A stretch of DNA of 64,000 nucleotides from Leuconostoc lactis KCTC 3528 = DSM 20202 (GTDB taxonomy: Bacteria > Bacillota > Bacilli > Lactobacillales > Lactobacillaceae): assembly GCF_014651235.1 (NCBI RefSeq), contig NZ_BMWM01000001.1, positions 124,001 through 188,000 on the forward strand, read 5' to 3'. The position numbers were made by a program, and so were the translations under genes. The notes under the pieces are model-generated. The model was given only the letters and a program-made list of their open reading frames with translations, did not search any database and was not told where the DNA came from. How positions within the stretch are numbered: position 1 is the first letter of the stretch; every line of letters starts with the position of its first letter. Positions 38,976 to 48,947 of this stretch are shown here, in pieces.

Positions 38976-40838
38976 CTATTGTCCTGATTCTGTTTGTGTT
39001 TGACCCTCAGCTGGCTTTGCTGGTGCTTTTTTAGGCCGCTTTTTGGCTGGCTTTGTAGTCTTTGGTGTCTTTGAATCAGCCGTTTTGTTTGGCTTTCCTT
39101 GTCGCTTTTGTGGCGCATTTGGGTTAGTGTTCGCATTGGTTTTGTGTGCCGTTGGGCGACGGTTTTGGTTCACTTCCATTACCACCGGCATCACCATTGG
39201 GCGACGACGAGTTTGTTCAAAGAGATAACGTGACAAAACTTCACGCACGCCATTCTTTAATTCGTTCCAGTCAAAACTCTTAGTCGTGTTCAAATACTTT
39301 TCGATTTGGCTAACCGTTAAGTCTGCCGCCTCTTTCATCAAATCACGGTTGGCCTTAACATAGACAAATCCACGCGAAGTCAATTTTGGCTTTGACACCA
39401 CTTGACGCTTTTTACGGTCAATGGTCACAACTGAAACAAAAATACCATCTTCCGACAAAATGCGACGATCACGTAACACGACATTACCAATATCACCAAT
39501 ACCAGCACCATCGATTAACGTTTCCCCAATGGTGAATGAATCTTTCAATTCAAAATGATCGCCTAACCACGTGAATTGATCACCCTTCATGGCCATCATG
39601 ATATGATCAGGCGCAACGTTAACTTCTTCAGCCGCTGCACGGGCTGAATTCATGACACGATATTCACCTTGAATTGGCATAAAGTACTCGGGTTGCAAAA
39701 CATTTATCATCATTTGCAAGTCATTGCGTGAGGCATGACCACTTGAACGCAAATCTGTACTAATCTGTTTGACGTCAGCGCCTTGCTTAAACAACATATC
39801 ACGTGTTTTAGCCACGATGCCTTCCATTGCCGTTGACGGTGTCGTGGTAATAAACACCAAATCGGCTTCCCCGATACGAATATAAGGATCTTCCGCATTA
39901 GCCATCCGATTGAGATGCTTAATCGGTTCTCCCATGCGTCCAGTTTCCAAAATAACCGTTTCAGCGACGGGCAAGTTTTTAGCATTTTTCAAATTCACAA
40001 AAAGCTTACTTTCTGGAATAGGCAAATGCAATTTGCGTAAACGAATCGCTGTGCGCACAACGTTTTCAATGTCATTTCCTGACAACACAAGTTGCCGCTT
40101 GGTCGCCACTGTGGCATCAATGACTTGTTGAATACGTTGAATATTTGAGGCTACCGCCGCTACAATAATACGCTTTTGTTTATTATCGCGGAAAGTATCT
40201 AAAATATAGTCACCAATTTTGGATTCATTAACCGAATCGCCTTCATTACCTGTCCCAGCAGCATCGCCTAACAGTGCCAACACTTTGCCTTGCCCAACTT
40301 CCACCAAACGTGCAATGTCGGTACGATAACTTTGATTAGCAGTTTGATCAAACTTAAAGTCACCTGTATACACAATTTGACCATAAGGTGTGCCCAGGAC
40401 AACTCCAAGTGAATCTGGAATTGAATGCGTCGTATTAAAAAATGATACGGTGACATCACCAAAATCTATTTCTGTTTTCTCATTAATAACATGATAGTCA
40501 TCATAATCTGCCAGTGCTGGCTGTTCCTTAATCGCAAGCTTAGCAAGCTCAATGGTCAACTCAGACCCGAAAATTGGGACGTTGACTTGTTGCAAAAAAT
40601 AAGGCAAGGCGCCAATGGCATCTGCGTGCCCATGTGATAAGAAAACACCAGCAATTTTATCACTGTTTTTAATCAAATACTCAAAATCAGGTACGACAAC
40701 ATCAACACCAAGTTGATCTGTTTCTGGATATTTGAGTCCTGCATCAAAAATAAAAATTTCATCATTAACGGTCACGGCATACATGTTTTTCCCGTTTTCA
40801 CGCACGCCACCGAAAGGGATTATACTTAAATCTGTCAT
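38976..40838 (-). CDS. rnjB: Ribonuclease J (J2-like) with basic C-terminal extension
   Basis: Metallo-beta-lactamase/beta-CASP ribonuclease of 620 residues (typical 550-560). The metal motif reads LSHGHADAIGALPY; the second His of HxHxDH is replaced by Ala, as in RNase J2, which has weak activity and acts with RNase J1. Other metal-site residues remain (NTTHSIPDS, TGDFKFD, SSGHASRNDL). The last ~65 residues are rich in Lys, Pro, Thr and Gln (KKRPKKAPAKPAEGQTQTE), likely for RNA or protein binding. J1 is the alternative name; the motif favours J2. Confidence 0.8.
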   Translation of the reverse strand: MTDLSIIPFGGVRENGKNMYAVTVNDEIFIFDAGLKYPETDQLGVDVVVPDFEYLIKNSDKIAGVFLSHGHADAIGALPYFLQQVNVPIFGSELTIELAKLAIKEQPALADYDDYHVINEKTEIDFGDVTVSFFNTTHSIPDSLGVVLGTPYGQIVYTGDFKFDQTANQSYRTDIARLVEVGQGKVLALLGDAAGTGNEGDSVNESKIGDYILDTFRDNKQKRIIVAAVASNIQRIQQVIDATVATKRQLVLSGNDIENVVRTAIRLRKLHLPIPESKLFVNLKNAKNLPVAETVILETGRMGEPIKHLNRMANAEDPYIRIGEADLVFITTTPSTAMEGIVAKTRDMLFKQGADVKQISTDLRSSGHASRNDLQMMINVLQPEYFMPIQGEYRVMNSARAAAEEVNVAPDHIMMAMKGDQFTWLGDHFELKDSFTIGETLIDGAGIGDIGNVVLRDRRILSEDGIFVSVVTIDRKKRQVVSKPKLTSRGFVYVKANRDLMKEAADLTVSQIEKYLNTTKSFDWNELKNGVREVLSRYLFEQTRRRPMVMPVVMEVNQNRRPTAHKTNANTNPNAPQKRQGKPNKTADSKTPKTTKPAKKRPKKAPAKPAEGQTQTESGQ

Positions 40839-41016
40839 TGTTTCTTCCTTTGTTCATCGGCTTTTAATTGAGCCATTTTTTCTTCGTAAATATAACAAGC
40901 GGACGCGACTAGTTTCTAAAACGTTGCGTTAGTCCAATTTTTTGTCTCGATACGTAATTAAATCTATTTTAACATACTTTTACATTTTTCTGTTATCATT
41001 ATCTATGGAAAGGAGT

Positions 41017-41037
41017 TGTGGCAAGCTTTACGCCACA
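41017..41037 (+). other. Hairpin between ribosome site and start of the 41,050 gene
   Basis: TGTGGC and GCCACA pair around a 9-base loop, between AAGGAG (41,010-41,015) and the ATG. Net spacing is 13 bases. Confidence 0.5.
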
Positions 41038-41049
41038 TCACATTTACTT

Positions 41050-41685
41050 ATGCAACGTCGACCATTTAAGCAGTCTCACAAACTGCGCAACACACTCATT
41101 GCGATTGCCATCGTCGCGATCGCGCTTATTGTCATTTTCACTTTGCTGGGACGTTCTTCTGGCCAATCGCAAGATCAACAAGCCGTATCGTCTTCTTCAC
41201 AGACTAAAAAGACTAAAACGGCTAAAAAGGCCAGTTCTGCACTGGTTGCATCAGAATCTTCTGTCATTGATGACACCACGGCTAGCACGTCAACTAGTGT
41301 GGTACCCACACCACCAGCGGCGAGTTCTGCTGCCTCGTCAGTGATTAGCGCCGCAAAAGAAGAAGCTACTGGCACACCCATCACAGCTGAAACACCGGCC
41401 ACAGCTGCCTCATCAAATCCAGCTGTCAGCTCAAGCGCCGCACCGGTGGCTAAGACATTTGGTAATTGGTCATTAGCGACTTATAATGCTGTCAACATTG
41501 GGTCAGCGACCTACGAACAAATCAAAGCCACTTATGGTGTCCCAACTTACATGACAGCCAGTGATCAATTGTATGCCACTTGGCAAAGTACTTCTGGACA
41601 ACGGGTTTCAATTACCTTTACCCCAACAGGGACTGACAATATTCAACTGATTGCGACAAATAAGTCAGAATCTGGCTTACAATAA
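41050..41685 (+). CDS. Membrane-anchored secreted protein, unknown function
   Basis: A 211-residue protein: basic N-terminus (MQRRPFKQSHKLRN), one membrane segment (TLIAIAIVAIALIVIFTLL), a ~110-residue Ser/Ala/Thr-rich linker, and a C-terminal domain (~75 residues: FGNWSLATYNAVNIGSATYE, IKATYGVPTYMTASDQLYAT) resembling small lipoprotein-fold domains of the SmpA/DUF type. I chose the ATG at 41,050 because the upstream ATG at 41,005 overlaps the AAGGAG ribosome site. That site is 34 bases from 41,050 with a hairpin between. Confidence 0.7.
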   Translation: MQRRPFKQSHKLRNTLIAIAIVAIALIVIFTLLGRSSGQSQDQQAVSSSSQTKKTKTAKKASSALVASESSVIDDTTASTSTSVVPTPPAASSAASSVISAAKEEATGTPITAETPATAASSNPAVSSSAAPVAKTFGNWSLATYNAVNIGSATYEQIKATYGVPTYMTASDQLYATWQSTSGQRVSITFTPTGTDNIQLIATNKSESGLQ

Positions 41686-41694
41686 GCAACAAAA

Positions 41695-41735
41695 AAACAA
41701 TGGCTTATCCTCACGATAAGCCATTGTTTTTTATT
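41695..41735 (+). terminator. Terminator of the 41,050 gene (bidirectional)
   Basis: AACAATGGCTTATC and its complement flank CTCAC, with A-run before and T-run after. Confidence 0.85.
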
Positions 41736-41750
41736 GGATTTATAGCAAAT

Positions 41751-41782
41751 AAAAAAACACGGGAACCCGTGTTTTTAAAAGC
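41751..41782 (-). terminator. Terminator of infC-rpmI-rplT
   Basis: On the minus strand AAAACACGGG-TTC-CCGTGTTTT is followed by more T, just after the rplT stop. Confidence 0.85.
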
Positions 41783-41786
41783 AATC

Positions 41787-42206
41787 TTAACGATCAACCT
41801 TAACAGTTGTTTCCAAAGTTGCAGCGACACGTTCTTGTACCAAAACGTTGTCTGATGCCAAAGCAGCCTTAGCTTGTTCAGCCAACTTTGCAAAAGTATC
41901 GAAATCAGTCACAGCAATATCAGCCAACATCTTACGGTTCAATTCAACACCAGCAAGTGTCAAACCGTGCATCAACTTTGAGTATGACAAACCGTTAATA
42001 CGTGCTGCAGCGTTAATACGTGCAATCCACAACTTACGGAAGTTACGCTTTGTGTTCTTACGATCACGGTATGCGTACAAGTATGACTTCCATACTTGTT
42101 GCTTAGCAACCTTAAAATTAATACGACGTTGTCCACGGTAACCCTTGGCCAACTTAACCATCTTCTTACGACGTGCGCGTGTAACTGTACCACCCTTAAC
42201 TCGCAT
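41787..42206 (-). CDS. rplT: Ribosomal protein L20
   Basis: Large-subunit assembly protein and likely repressor of its own operon. It is 139 residues; the usual length is ~118, and the extra ~20 are at the C-terminus ([18 protein letters not shown]). Core signatures are [13 protein letters not shown] and [23 protein letters not shown] precedes the ATG. Confidence 0.97.
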   Translation of the reverse strand: MRVKGGTVTRARRKKMVKLAKGYRGQRRINFKVAKQQVWKSYLYAYRDRKNTKRNFRKLWIARINAAARINGLSYSKLMHGLTLAGVELNRKMLADIAVTDFDTFAKLAEQAKAALASDNVLVQERVAATLETTVKVDR

Positions 42207-42287
42207 GGGTAATTCCTCCTGAAATTTTATAAATAATTGGTTGGATTAAAATCCAAAATGTAGATAGATGAACTATCGCAACGCGAA

Positions 42288-42485
42288 TTAGATGTTTGCC
42301 AACAACTTAGCGTATGTCTTAACAGTTGTCTTGTCCATCATGTGTGTACCACGCAAGTGGCGACGTTGCTTCTTTGTCTTACCATGGAAACGGTGTGACG
42401 TATAAGCTGAAGCTGACTTGAAGCCACCATTGGCTGTCTTCTTAAAGCGCTTTGCTGATGCGCGGTGTGTCTTCATCTTTGGCAT
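42288..42485 (-). CDS. rpmI: Ribosomal protein L35
   Basis: A 65-residue basic protein: [31 protein letters not shown]. Second gene of infC-rpmI-rplT, with a GGAG site 10 bases from the ATG. Confidence 0.97.
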   Translation of the reverse strand: MPKMKTHRASAKRFKKTANGGFKSASAYTSHRFHGKTKKQRRHLRGTHMMDKTTVKTYAKLLANI

Positions 42486-42547
42486 GTGACTAATTCTCCT
42501 ACTATGTGATTTTGTTTAAGCTTGAAAACAAGCGGTTAAACCTTTAA

Positions 42548-43069
42548 TTACTTGGCATCTTTAGGTGCCAAGACCAAAAACATTTGGCGGCCGTCCATCT
42601 TGGCACGCTGTTCAACCTTGGCAATATCGTCAAGTTCTGCGGCCATCCGGTCTAATACTTGACGTCCGATGTCTTGGTGCGTAATCATACGACCACGGAA
42701 ACGCAAGTTCAACTTAACCTTGTTACCTTGTGACAGGAACTTGATAGCAGCCTTCTTACGTGTCTCGAAATCGCCTGAGTCAATGACCGGTGACATACGA
42801 ACTTCCTTCACTTGCACGATCTTTTGGTTCTTGCGTTGTTCTTTTTGCTTCTTTTGCGCTTCGAACTTTGCTTTTCCCCAATCCATAATCTTGGCAACCG
42901 GTGGTTCAGCATTGGCTTGTACCAATACCAAATCTTGGTCTAAATCGTTAGCAATCTCTTGTGCGTCTCGTGTTGACATTTCTGTCTGCTTTCCGTCATG
43001 GATCAGCAATACACGAGGGGCGCGAATATTATCGTTGATTAAATCAACTTGTCGTGGTTGACGTGCTAT
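42548..43069 (-). CDS. infC: Translation initiation factor IF-3, probable AUA start
   Basis: Checks the start codon during initiation. It is 173 residues from ATA at 43,067-43,069: [18 protein letters not shown] with the family core [16 protein letters not shown] in frame. GGAGG lies 9 bases upstream of ATA. A CTG two codons earlier has only 3 bases of spacing, and the next ATG is deep inside the conserved N-domain. Rare AUU-type starts on infC are the known basis of autoregulation by IF-3. The linker ([15 protein letters not shown]) and C-domain are intact. Confidence 0.92.
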   Translation of the reverse strand: MARQPRQVDLINDNIRAPRVLLIHDGKQTEMSTRDAQEIANDLDQDLVLVQANAEPPVAKIMDWGKAKFEAQKKQKEQRKNQKIVQVKEVRMSPVIDSGDFETRKKAAIKFLSQGNKVKLNLRFRGRMITHQDIGRQVLDRMAAELDDIAKVEQRAKMDGRQMFLVLAPKDAK

Positions 43070-43226
43070 TGTCAGGCACCTCCAAATTTATTTTGTGAAT
43101 CAAGAAGAAAAGTGGGTAAAGAACCTAATCTTCACCCACTTCAACACTTGCAATCCTTCCGGATAACTGTATCTGCCAGGCGACTTTGTCACATGGCGAG
43201 AAGCGGGTGCTTCTACTTGTTCAACA
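43070..43226 (-). promoter_or_regulatory. infC leader (L20 leader type) with attenuator hairpin
   Basis: About 157 bases on the minus strand from the promoter to infC. It contains AGTGGGT...ACCCACT followed by a T-rich stretch (43,110-43,142), an attenuator-like hairpin, and upstream structured segments (AGCACCCGCTTCT). Known Firmicute infC operons use such a leader, bound by L20, for autogenous control. Family assignment is from position and structure only. Confidence 0.75.
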
Positions 43227-43232
43227 AATACT

Positions 43233-43261
43233 AGTTTAGCGTATTACACACTCAGTGTCAA
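43233..43261 (-). promoter_or_regulatory. Promoter of infC-rpmI-rplT
   Basis: TTGACA (43,256-43,261) and TAAACT (43,233-43,238), 17 bases apart on the minus strand. The -35 overlaps the end of the DUF1361 gene. Confidence 0.85.
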
Positions 43262-43893
43262 GCCTCTTGCTGATTAATTTGAATCAATCGAATACCATAA
43301 TGGAAAATAACCAACACGGCAAATTGGGTGCCGGCAAATAGAATCATAAAGGCCAACATATGATAACTCAACGAGAAAACAATATTGCGCATCACGTTAT
43401 CAAGATGAAAAAAGATATCCCATGAATTCAGGCGCAAATAACGCCCAAGATAGATTCCAAACGCTGACACGATTGACACCGCTGCCGTCGTCAGGAAATA
43501 GACCAGATGGGCATGGCGTTTAAAAATCGTTTGCGTGATGATTTCCAAACTCAAAATACCAAGCCCCACCCCCATAAAGATCCCAGTTGCCAGCACCGCG
43601 TAATTAAAGAATTGCGTCGCTTGATCGAGATTGGTCCCGATAGCATAAAGATGGATAAAGTCTGTCATCATATACATGGTATTTGGAAAAAACAATAACC
43701 AGAGTGCCATGAATAATCCCTTAATAATCCGAACACGTGTCAGCGACACAATAATAGCAAAATCAAATGGTAGTAACGCCAAAAAGACATTCCAATTTAA
43801 AAATGTAAAACGTGTGGGTGTCAAATGTACGAAGATAAAGAATAAAACAACCATGACATGAATGATGGCAATATTGAAATACTTGTTATTCAT
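43258..43893 (-). CDS. DUF1361 membrane protein
   Basis: A 211-residue membrane protein with about six hydrophobic segments; LWLLFFPNTMYMMTDFIHL is the family's characteristic PNxxYxxTDxxHL segment. Function unknown. AGGGG lies 9 bases upstream of the ATG. It is separated from the amino acid permease by a terminator and lies just upstream of the infC promoter. Confidence 0.9.
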   Translation of the reverse strand: MNNKYFNIAIIHVMVVLFFIFVHLTPTRFTFLNWNVFLALLPFDFAIIVSLTRVRIIKGLFMALWLLFFPNTMYMMTDFIHLYAIGTNLDQATQFFNYAVLATGIFMGVGLGILSLEIITQTIFKRHAHLVYFLTTAAVSIVSAFGIYLGRYLRLNSWDIFFHLDNVMRNIVFSLSYHMLAFMILFAGTQFAVLVIFHYGIRLIQINQQEA

Positions 43894-43942
43894 AACGTCA
43901 CGCCCCTTTTTTTACAATGGTACTAGTGTAGCATAATTCATA

Positions 43943-43983
43943 AAAACGGTTCAATCATATCACTTGATTGAACCGTTTTTATG
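43943..43983. terminator. Terminator after the amino acid permease
   Basis: AAAACGGTTCAATCA and its complement form a stem of about 14 bp with T-runs on both sides. Confidence 0.85.
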
Positions 43984-43986
43984 AGA

Positions 43987-45360
43987 TTATTTGGCCAGTG
44001 TTTTTGGCTGTCGGTAAGCCACTGCACCAAAAAGCAGTAACCATAACGTTGCCCCAATTGCAGGGACACGTGACTCAACATTGAAAAATAGTGTCATAAA
44101 GACAAAGGCAAAGAACAAAATTGCGGCTGGCACAAAAAACTTTGGGGCAATCATGAGAAAGCCATCAGCCATATACTGGTCAGATTGTCGATAACGCCAG
44201 TACGCAATCAAAATCAGAATATAGATCATTAAGAACAAGTCCGTTGACGCACTTGTCACAAAGCTAAAGGCGTTGGTAATGGCTGGTATCACCGAAATAA
44301 TTGCGGAAAAGCCAACCATCCCAGCTGTCATCAAAATGGCATTAACTGGTAATTGCCTTTTTGACAACTTTTTAAAGGGTTGCAAATACGGTGTGTGTGA
44401 TTGATAAGCCAACGAATAAAAGTTGCGACTCGCACTAAAAATCACGGAACTCAACGCAGAGGCAGCACTGGTTAAGACGACAAAATTAATCAAAGCTGCC
44501 GCCCACTTAATCCCAACCAATTGAAAGACCATCACAAAGGGACTTTGATCGGCTGGAATTTTTTGCCAAGGATAGATTGCCATAATCACCGTTAAGGCAC
44601 CCAAATAGAAGAATAAAATACGTAAAGGAATTTGATTAATCGCTTTTGGCAAAACTTTACGGGGATTTTTCGTTTCAGCAACTGTCATCCCAATAAATTC
44701 CATTCCCACAAACGCAAACATGACCATCTGAAAGGCATCAATAAAATGCCTAAACCCATTTGGAAAGAGTGAAAAATGTTGGAACACATTGTTGAAAGTT
44801 ACGTCACCAACTGGCGTTTTAAAGCCGGTGACTGCCATGATGATACCGGTCACAATTAAGGCTAAAATCGCCATAATTTTAATCATGGCAAACCAAAACT
44901 CAGTTTCACCATATACCGCAACCGCCACCAAATTCACTAATGTGAGGACAACTAACATCACAATTTGAATGAGCCAACTCGGCAAATTCGGGAACCAAAA
45001 TTGGATATATTGGGCCACGGCCGTTAATTCAGCCATCCCCATAAACACCACCGTTAACCAATACGACCATCGGGCAAAAAAGCCCGCACGATTATCGATG
45101 TATCGGGTAATGAAGGTAATAAAGGTGTGCTGCTTTGGGTCTGCATAAAGCAGTTCACCAATCGCACGCATCACCACAAACATAAATAAACCAATGATTA
45201 AGTAAACACATAAGATGGCTGGTCCAGCGTAATTAATGGAACGCCCAGCCCCCATAAACAAACCCGTCCCAATGGTACCACCAATGGCAATTAACTGTAC
45301 GTGACGATTTGTCAGGCCACGTTTTGTAGACTGACGTCTGTCTCCAACTGTCTCAGACAT
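43987..45360 (-). CDS. Amino acid permease (APC superfamily, AAT type)
   Basis: A 457-residue, 12-segment permease. The start GLTNRHVQLIAIGGTIGTGLFMGAG and MVMFAFVGMEFIGMTVAETKNP are the signature segments. Substrate cannot be assigned; related proteins carry proline, histidine, lysine or other amino acids. Start taken at 45,358-45,360; AAAGGAG lies 14 bases upstream. Downstream of thrS, with the thrS terminator between them. Confidence 0.9.
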   Translation of the reverse strand: MSETVGDRRQSTKRGLTNRHVQLIAIGGTIGTGLFMGAGRSINYAGPAILCVYLIIGLFMFVVMRAIGELLYADPKQHTFITFITRYIDNRAGFFARWSYWLTVVFMGMAELTAVAQYIQFWFPNLPSWLIQIVMLVVLTLVNLVAVAVYGETEFWFAMIKIMAILALIVTGIIMAVTGFKTPVGDVTFNNVFQHFSLFPNGFRHFIDAFQMVMFAFVGMEFIGMTVAETKNPRKVLPKAINQIPLRILFFYLGALTVIMAIYPWQKIPADQSPFVMVFQLVGIKWAAALINFVVLTSAASALSSVIFSASRNFYSLAYQSHTPYLQPFKKLSKRQLPVNAILMTAGMVGFSAIISVIPAITNAFSFVTSASTDLFLMIYILILIAYWRYRQSDQYMADGFLMIAPKFFVPAAILFFAFVFMTLFFNVESRVPAIGATLWLLLFGAVAYRQPKTLAK

Positions 45361-45420
45361 GATATCAATAACTTCTCCTTTGCGAACTTTAGGCATCTGA
45401 TAGATGCAGCATAAATAGCA

Positions 45421-45455
45421 AAGCACCTGACGTGCAACCCGCCAGGTGCTTTGAC
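45421..45455 (-). terminator. Hairpin terminator after thrS
   Basis: AAAGCACCTG and CAGGTGCTTT arms on the minus strand follow the thrS stop codon; the T-run is short, so read-through into the permease is possible. Confidence 0.6.
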
Positions 45456-47420
45456 TTAATTTGTTTTAGTATTTCGTGAATAATTAGCAACATCTGCCAA
45501 AATTTCAGCTTGGAAATCGGCAATTGGCATCGTTGTTGTCTTTTCTTCACCGTACTTACGTACTGTGACAGTTTGACCTTCAACTTCAGAATCACCCAAA
45601 ACCAATGTATATGGAATCTTATTCGTTTGTGCTTCACGAATCAAGTAACCCATCTTGGCATCTTTTGTTTCCACATTGGCACGTAGGCCAGCGTCTTGGA
45701 GTTGCTTTTTGATTTGTTCAGCATACGCACCATGCGCACCCAAGTTGACTGGAATGATTTGTACTTGTAATGGTGCCAACCAAGTTGGGAAAGCACCCTT
45801 ATACATTTCAATCAAGTAAGCTGTGAAACGTTCCATCGTGCCGACAATACCACGGTGCAACATCACTGGGCGATGGTTATCTTGACCATCGGCGCCAATA
45901 TAAGTCAAGTTAAAGCGTTCTGGTAGCAAGAAATCCAATTGAATCGTTGACATTGTTTCTTCATTACCCAAGGCTGTCTTGGTTTGCACATCAAGCTTTG
46001 GACCATAAAAGGCTGCTTCACCTTCGGCTTCGTAATAATCCAAACCAAGATCATCCATGGCACGCTTCAATTGCGCTTGTGACTTTTCCCACATCTCATC
46101 ATCATCAAAATACTTTTCCGTATTTTTAGGATCACGATATGACAAACGGAAACGGTAATCCGTAATATTGAAATCACGGTAAACTTCCATCATCATTGTC
46201 AAAATTGACTTGAATTCTTCTTCCAATTTTTCTGGTTCAACGAATGTGTGACCATCGTTCAATGTCATTTCACGCACACGTGACAAACCAGTCAACGCAC
46301 CTGACTTTTCATAACGGTGCATCATACCCAATTCCGCAATTCGGATTGGCAATTCACGATATGAACGTGGCTTGTGCTTGAAGACCATGATGTGCGATGG
46401 GCAGTTCATTGGACGCAATTCGAGGAATTCGCCATCGCCCATGTCCATTGGTGGGAACATATCTTCACGGTAGTGATCCCAGTGACCAGATGTCTTATAC
46501 AAGTTCAAGTTAGACAAAACGGGTGTATACACGTGTTGGTAACCATTGGCCAATTCTTTGTCGGTGATGTAACGTTCAACTTGACGGCGAATCGTTGCCC
46601 CATTTGGTAACCAAACTGGCAAACCTGACCCCACTTCTTGACTTGTAAAGAACAAGTCCATATCACGACCAATCGTCCGGTGGTCACGTTCTTTAGCTTC
46701 TTCACGACGTTGCAATTCTGCTTCAACGTCGGCTTGCTTCCATTCCGCAATCCCATAAACACGCTGCATCATTGGGTTAGATGACTTACCACGCCAGTAA
46801 GCACCAGCCACTGATGTCAACTTAAAGTGCTTCAACCAACCTGTTGATGGCACCAAACCACCCTTATCCAATTCAACATGATCGCCTTGGACAGCAATTG
46901 TGATTGTGGCATCTTCAGGCAAATCTGAAATCAATTCAACCTTATAAGGATCATCTGCAAACATCGCCAAAGCTTCGTCACGTGACACTTCGCGTGACAC
47001 AATTGGCAAGTCTTCCTTGGCAATCTTGTGCATCATGGCTTCGATTTCAGCGAAATCTTCAACCGTCACTTGGTTACCGGCACCGTTATCTGTGTCATAG
47101 TAGAAACCATTTTCAATAAATGGTCCCACACCAAAGTGCATGTTAGCAAACTTTGGCAAACGCTTTAAGGCTTGTGCCAATAAGTGTGAGGCAGAATGAC
47201 GCAACAAATCCAACGCTTCATCATCAGCCGTTGTAATTAATTGAAAATCACCGGATGCAGGAATGACATCATGCATACCCACATAAGCGCCGTCTAACTT
47301 AGCTGAAACTGACTTCTTAGCCAAAGACTTAGAAATACTTTCAGCGACAACCAATGGTGTTGTGCCTGCTGGGAATTCCTTCACTGCACCATCGGGAAAA
47401 GTAAGCTTAATTTCTGACAT
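45456..47420 (-). CDS. thrS: Threonyl-tRNA synthetase
   Basis: Charges tRNA-Thr. It has 654 residues. TGS domain ([19 protein letters not shown]), editing domain with [12 protein letters not shown], and class II core ([23 protein letters not shown]-like [31 protein letters not shown]). AAGGA lies 10 bases before the ATG. A T-box leader controls it. Confidence 0.98.
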   Translation of the reverse strand: MSEIKLTFPDGAVKEFPAGTTPLVVAESISKSLAKKSVSAKLDGAYVGMHDVIPASGDFQLITTADDEALDLLRHSASHLLAQALKRLPKFANMHFGVGPFIENGFYYDTDNGAGNQVTVEDFAEIEAMMHKIAKEDLPIVSREVSRDEALAMFADDPYKVELISDLPEDATITIAVQGDHVELDKGGLVPSTGWLKHFKLTSVAGAYWRGKSSNPMMQRVYGIAEWKQADVEAELQRREEAKERDHRTIGRDMDLFFTSQEVGSGLPVWLPNGATIRRQVERYITDKELANGYQHVYTPVLSNLNLYKTSGHWDHYREDMFPPMDMGDGEFLELRPMNCPSHIMVFKHKPRSYRELPIRIAELGMMHRYEKSGALTGLSRVREMTLNDGHTFVEPEKLEEEFKSILTMMMEVYRDFNITDYRFRLSYRDPKNTEKYFDDDEMWEKSQAQLKRAMDDLGLDYYEAEGEAAFYGPKLDVQTKTALGNEETMSTIQLDFLLPERFNLTYIGADGQDNHRPVMLHRGIVGTMERFTAYLIEMYKGAFPTWLAPLQVQIIPVNLGAHGAYAEQIKKQLQDAGLRANVETKDAKMGYLIREAQTNKIPYTLVLGDSEVEGQTVTVRKYGEEKTTTMPIADFQAEILADVANYSRNTKTN

Positions 47421-47476
47421 AATCGTTATTTCCTTTCACTGACGTTTGTGCTTCGACAAACGTTGATAACATTTAA

Positions 47477-47710
47477 AAAAACAAAAACGTCCCTTTGAGC
47501 CATTGCGACTCAAAGGGACGTTTTACCGTGGTACCACCCAAGTTCAGCACAAAATGTGCCACTCAAATGACAGTTAACGGTGTCACCCGGACAGCTTTCA
47601 GACTTTACTCACTGTCACTCAAAGGTAGTCTCGCCTGCACAAGCCACTCATTTCCACCAACCATGAGTTCTCTATTCGCTTGCTAACACTTGAGTTGTCC
47701 TTATCAACGT
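47477..47710 (-). promoter_or_regulatory. T-box leader of thrS
   Basis: On the minus strand the T-box GGGTGGTACCACGG (47,526-47,539) precedes a terminator (AAACGTCCCTTTGAG and its complement, 47,484-47,524) with T-run. Stem I contains AGAGAACTC and GAGACUACCUUUG; the specifier is a Thr codon, ACU or ACC, in that last segment (reading frame of the loop not resolved). Uncharged tRNA-Thr should allow read-through. Confidence 0.9.
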
Positions 47711-47752
47711 TATTGAAGTTAGTTTAGCACCATTTTGTTATTTTTGCAACAA

Positions 47753-47875
47753 TTATTGTGGCGCTACGGCATCAAGTAAAATAGCCAGTGCTGCTTTTGC
47801 TTGAGCGTCATGATCTAAAATACCGTTGTCAAAAGCCACTTTCAAAGCATTATATTGTGATTCTGTTAATGTCAT
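47753..47875 (-). CDS. Small protein of unknown function (40 aa)
   Basis: Forty codons with GAGGA 7-8 bases from the ATG at 47,873-47,875. The product MTLTESQYNALKVAFDNGIL continues DHDAQAKAALAILLDAVAPQ, an amphipathic, mildly acidic helix-rich peptide. An in-frame ATG 7 codons upstream exists but overlaps the ribosome site. It lies between thrS and the aquaglyceroporin gene. No family recognised. Confidence 0.65.
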   Translation of the reverse strand: MTLTESQYNALKVAFDNGILDHDAQAKAALAILLDAVAPQ

Positions 47876-47963
47876 GATTTTTTCCTCTTTATTCATAGCG
47901 TATCTCAATTATAGCGAAGCCACCCTAAATTACAAGTGACCCATGCCAATAAAAAAAGGCCGA

Positions 47964-48683
47964 TTAGAGGCCTAAATAGTATTTTGAAAATAGTGCTGCA
48001 AAAATCGCTCCTACAAATGGTGCGATACCTGGTACGAGGATGCCGTACTTGAAATCAGCCGTTGTGCGATTTTTCCAAGGGATAATCGCATAAGCTAATC
48101 TTGGTCCCATATCACGTGCCAAGTTCATGGCAAAGCCAGTGGTACCACCAAGACCCATACCAATTGCCCAGACAAGGAACCCAACAGCCAACGGTACCAT
48201 ACCAGGCACATCCCCAGCCCGCGCTGAAATGGCCAAAATACTTGTCATAAAGATAAATGTCGCAAATGTTTCAACGAAGAAGTTGCGTGGTAAATTGCGA
48301 ATTGCCGGTGCTGTTGAGAAAATGTTGCGCACAATGACTGGATCAATATCTTTTTCAGATAATTTGAACTGATCCGCATACATCACGTACACAATTAAGG
48401 ATCCTACCAAAGCACCCAATATTTCAACCACACTCACGGCCAAGAAGTACCAAAAGTCAATTCGACCAAGCACTAATTGCACCATCGCCATCGCTGGGTT
48501 GATAAAGACATCACCAAAGACGAAAAGCACAATGCTAATGCCAAATCCCCACGTTGTGATTGCAAAAATGTGTCCGGACCCATGGTACTTCGTCCGATTC
48601 AATACATCGTCAGCGTGTACGCCGACACCGAAGATGATCATGAGCGCTGTGCCCATAAATTCAGCCAACAACTGGTGTATCAT
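47964..48683 (-). CDS. Aquaglyceroporin (MIP family)
   Basis: A 239-residue channel with six membrane segments. The first pore motif is INPAMAMVQ; the second NPA is replaced by NLARDMGPR, which is normal for glycerol/lactate-type members in lactobacilli (GlpF/LarD-like). It likely passes glycerol, water or lactic acid. Start at 48,681-48,683, with GGAG 7 bases upstream; the longer frame upstream has no ribosome site. Confidence 0.93.
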   Translation of the reverse strand: MIHQLLAEFMGTALMIIFGVGVHADDVLNRTKYHGSGHIFAITTWGFGISIVLFVFGDVFINPAMAMVQLVLGRIDFWYFLAVSVVEILGALVGSLIVYVMYADQFKLSEKDIDPVIVRNIFSTAPAIRNLPRNFFVETFATFIFMTSILAISARAGDVPGMVPLAVGFLVWAIGMGLGGTTGFAMNLARDMGPRLAYAIIPWKNRTTADFKYGILVPGIAPFVGAIFAALFSKYYLGL

Positions 48684-48947
48684 TTGTAATCTCCTAAGCG
48701 GTCGCAAATCTATCAAGAAGTCGCGGTTTTTTTATTAAATTTCCATTCCTAATCTTAAGGCCTTGCCTTTAACGTGTAAAGTCATTTTAGTGTTTTGTCA
48801 ACAAATTGTCACATTGCGTGTTTTTATTCACGAACTCCAACTGTAATTTTAGTGCCTACTCCTTTATAATAAAGACTAACAATAAAATGGAGGATATGGC
48901 GACACGGTCAAACATTTCTGTTTAACCGCCCCATCACAAACATACTC

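Noticed and set aside
48896-48925. A 9-codon leader reading frame before flavodoxin.
   Set aside because: Its SD spacing is only 2 bases and the codons show no regulatory pattern; it overlaps a hairpin and may be chance.
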